Source: K189A clade bacterium (GTDB taxonomy: Bacteria > Pseudomonadota > Gammaproteobacteria > Pseudomonadales > Azotimanducaceae). Taken from it: a DNA stretch of 6,747 nt. The first letter of the stretch is position 1, and each line of letters starts with the position of its first letter. Where the stretch lies: positions 1 through 6,747 of the forward strand of contig RKSB01000117.1 of the NCBI GenBank assembly GCA_007571095.1, written 5' to 3'. Below are positions 6,604 through 6,747 of the stretch, piece after piece. The notes below the pieces were generated by a model. It ran no database searches. It saw only the letters and a list, made by a program, of their open reading frames with translations, and was not told where the DNA came from. The position numbers and the translations under genes were made by a program.

Positions 6604-6635
6604 GCGAACCGACAGGCAGGGTGCTCGCTTTTTTT
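6604..6635 (+). terminator. Terminator-like hairpin with T-run, reading on the + strand
   Basis: GCGAACC (6604-6610) pairs with GGT (6620-6622) and TCGC (6625-6628) across a two-base bulge, with a 9-base loop, and is followed by seven T (6629-6635). Read on the + strand this has the form of an intrinsic terminator. On the minus strand no U-run follows the hairpin, so it would not end the upstream pseudouridine synthase transcript. No + strand gene precedes it, so its role is unclear. Confidence 0.35.
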
Positions 6636-6641
6636 CGCTTT

Positions 6642-6747
6642 CTATTGTACAACAGGCGGCTTTGGATTGCCCTGTTCAAGCACTCTGAGCAGTTGTTCGA
6701 GGTCTTTCGGCAGAGGCGATTCGAAAGCCATCTCCTGATTGCTGACC
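6642..6747 (-). CDS. C-terminal end of a probable RluA-family pseudouridine synthase (partial)
   Basis: Only the last 34 codons and the stop (6642-6644) lie in the window; the rest is beyond the right edge. The residues read VSNQEMAFESPLPKDLEQLL followed by RVLEQGNPKPPVVQ. RluA/RluC/RluD/TruC-type RNA pseudouridine synthases end in a similar pattern, HPxSxxxMxFxxPLPxDLxxLL, where the HP would fall just outside the window. Such an enzyme would convert uridine to pseudouridine in rRNA or tRNA. The catalytic HRLDxxTSG segment is not in view, so family and member cannot be confirmed. It is on the same strand as ilvI and ends 111 bases before it, with no standard terminator between. Confidence 0.6.
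   Translation of the reverse strand, partial: VSNQEMAFESPLPKDLEQLLRVLEQGNPKPPVVQ

Noticed and set aside
6604..6641. The hairpin after the pseudouridine synthase gene as the terminator of that gene.
   Set aside because: On the minus strand the A-run precedes the stem and no U-run follows it. The terminator form exists only on the + strand.

Overview
The window looks like an ordinary stretch of a gammaproteobacterial chromosome of moderate GC content. It holds a six-gene minus-strand cluster for branched-chain amino acid synthesis, phosphatidylserine synthesis and periplasmic methionine repair. A truncated gene lies at each edge. The order large AHAS subunit, small AHAS subunit, ilvC, pssA, msrP, msrQ is the one I recall from Pseudomonas (yedY/yedZ being the older names of msrP/msrQ). 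The protein sequences fit a Pseudomonas/Marinobacter-like or marine gammaproteobacterial relative. The genus cannot be fixed from the sequence alone.

Layout from left to right. Positions 3-644 (+) carry the C-terminal 213 residues of a classical short-chain dehydrogenase/reductase. It converges on msrQ, and the two stop codons share one CTAG palindrome. On the minus strand follow msrQ (641-1267), msrP (1284-2273), pssA (2287-3165), ilvC (3214-4224), the AHAS small subunit ilvH/ilvN (4266-4760) and the AHAS large subunit ilvI/ilvB (4764-6530). Gaps within the cluster are 3 to 48 bases, so one transcript starting upstream of ilvI and running to msrQ is plausible. Positions 6531-6641 form an AT-rich intergenic region with a perfect TATAAT box facing ilvI. 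Positions 6642-6747 (-) hold the last 34 residues of what appears to be a RluA-family pseudouridine synthase.

How the genes work together: IlvI and IlvH form acetohydroxyacid synthase, and IlvC performs the next step (isomerisation and reduction) toward valine, isoleucine and leucine. PssA makes phosphatidylserine, the precursor of phosphatidylethanolamine. MsrP (periplasmic molybdoenzyme) and MsrQ (haem membrane protein) repair oxidised methionine in envelope proteins. The three functions are not metabolically linked, so the shared cluster is a matter of conserved order and possibly shared expression.

I found no mobile element, CRISPR array, tRNA or rRNA, and no convincing new system. The points most worth a second look are small-scale: the ilvI leader lacks a Shine-Dalgarno and has overlapping -10 boxes on both strands with a terminator-like hairpin on the + strand, ilvH starts with TTG, a hairpin encloses the ilvC stop codon, and the convergent genes share their stop site.
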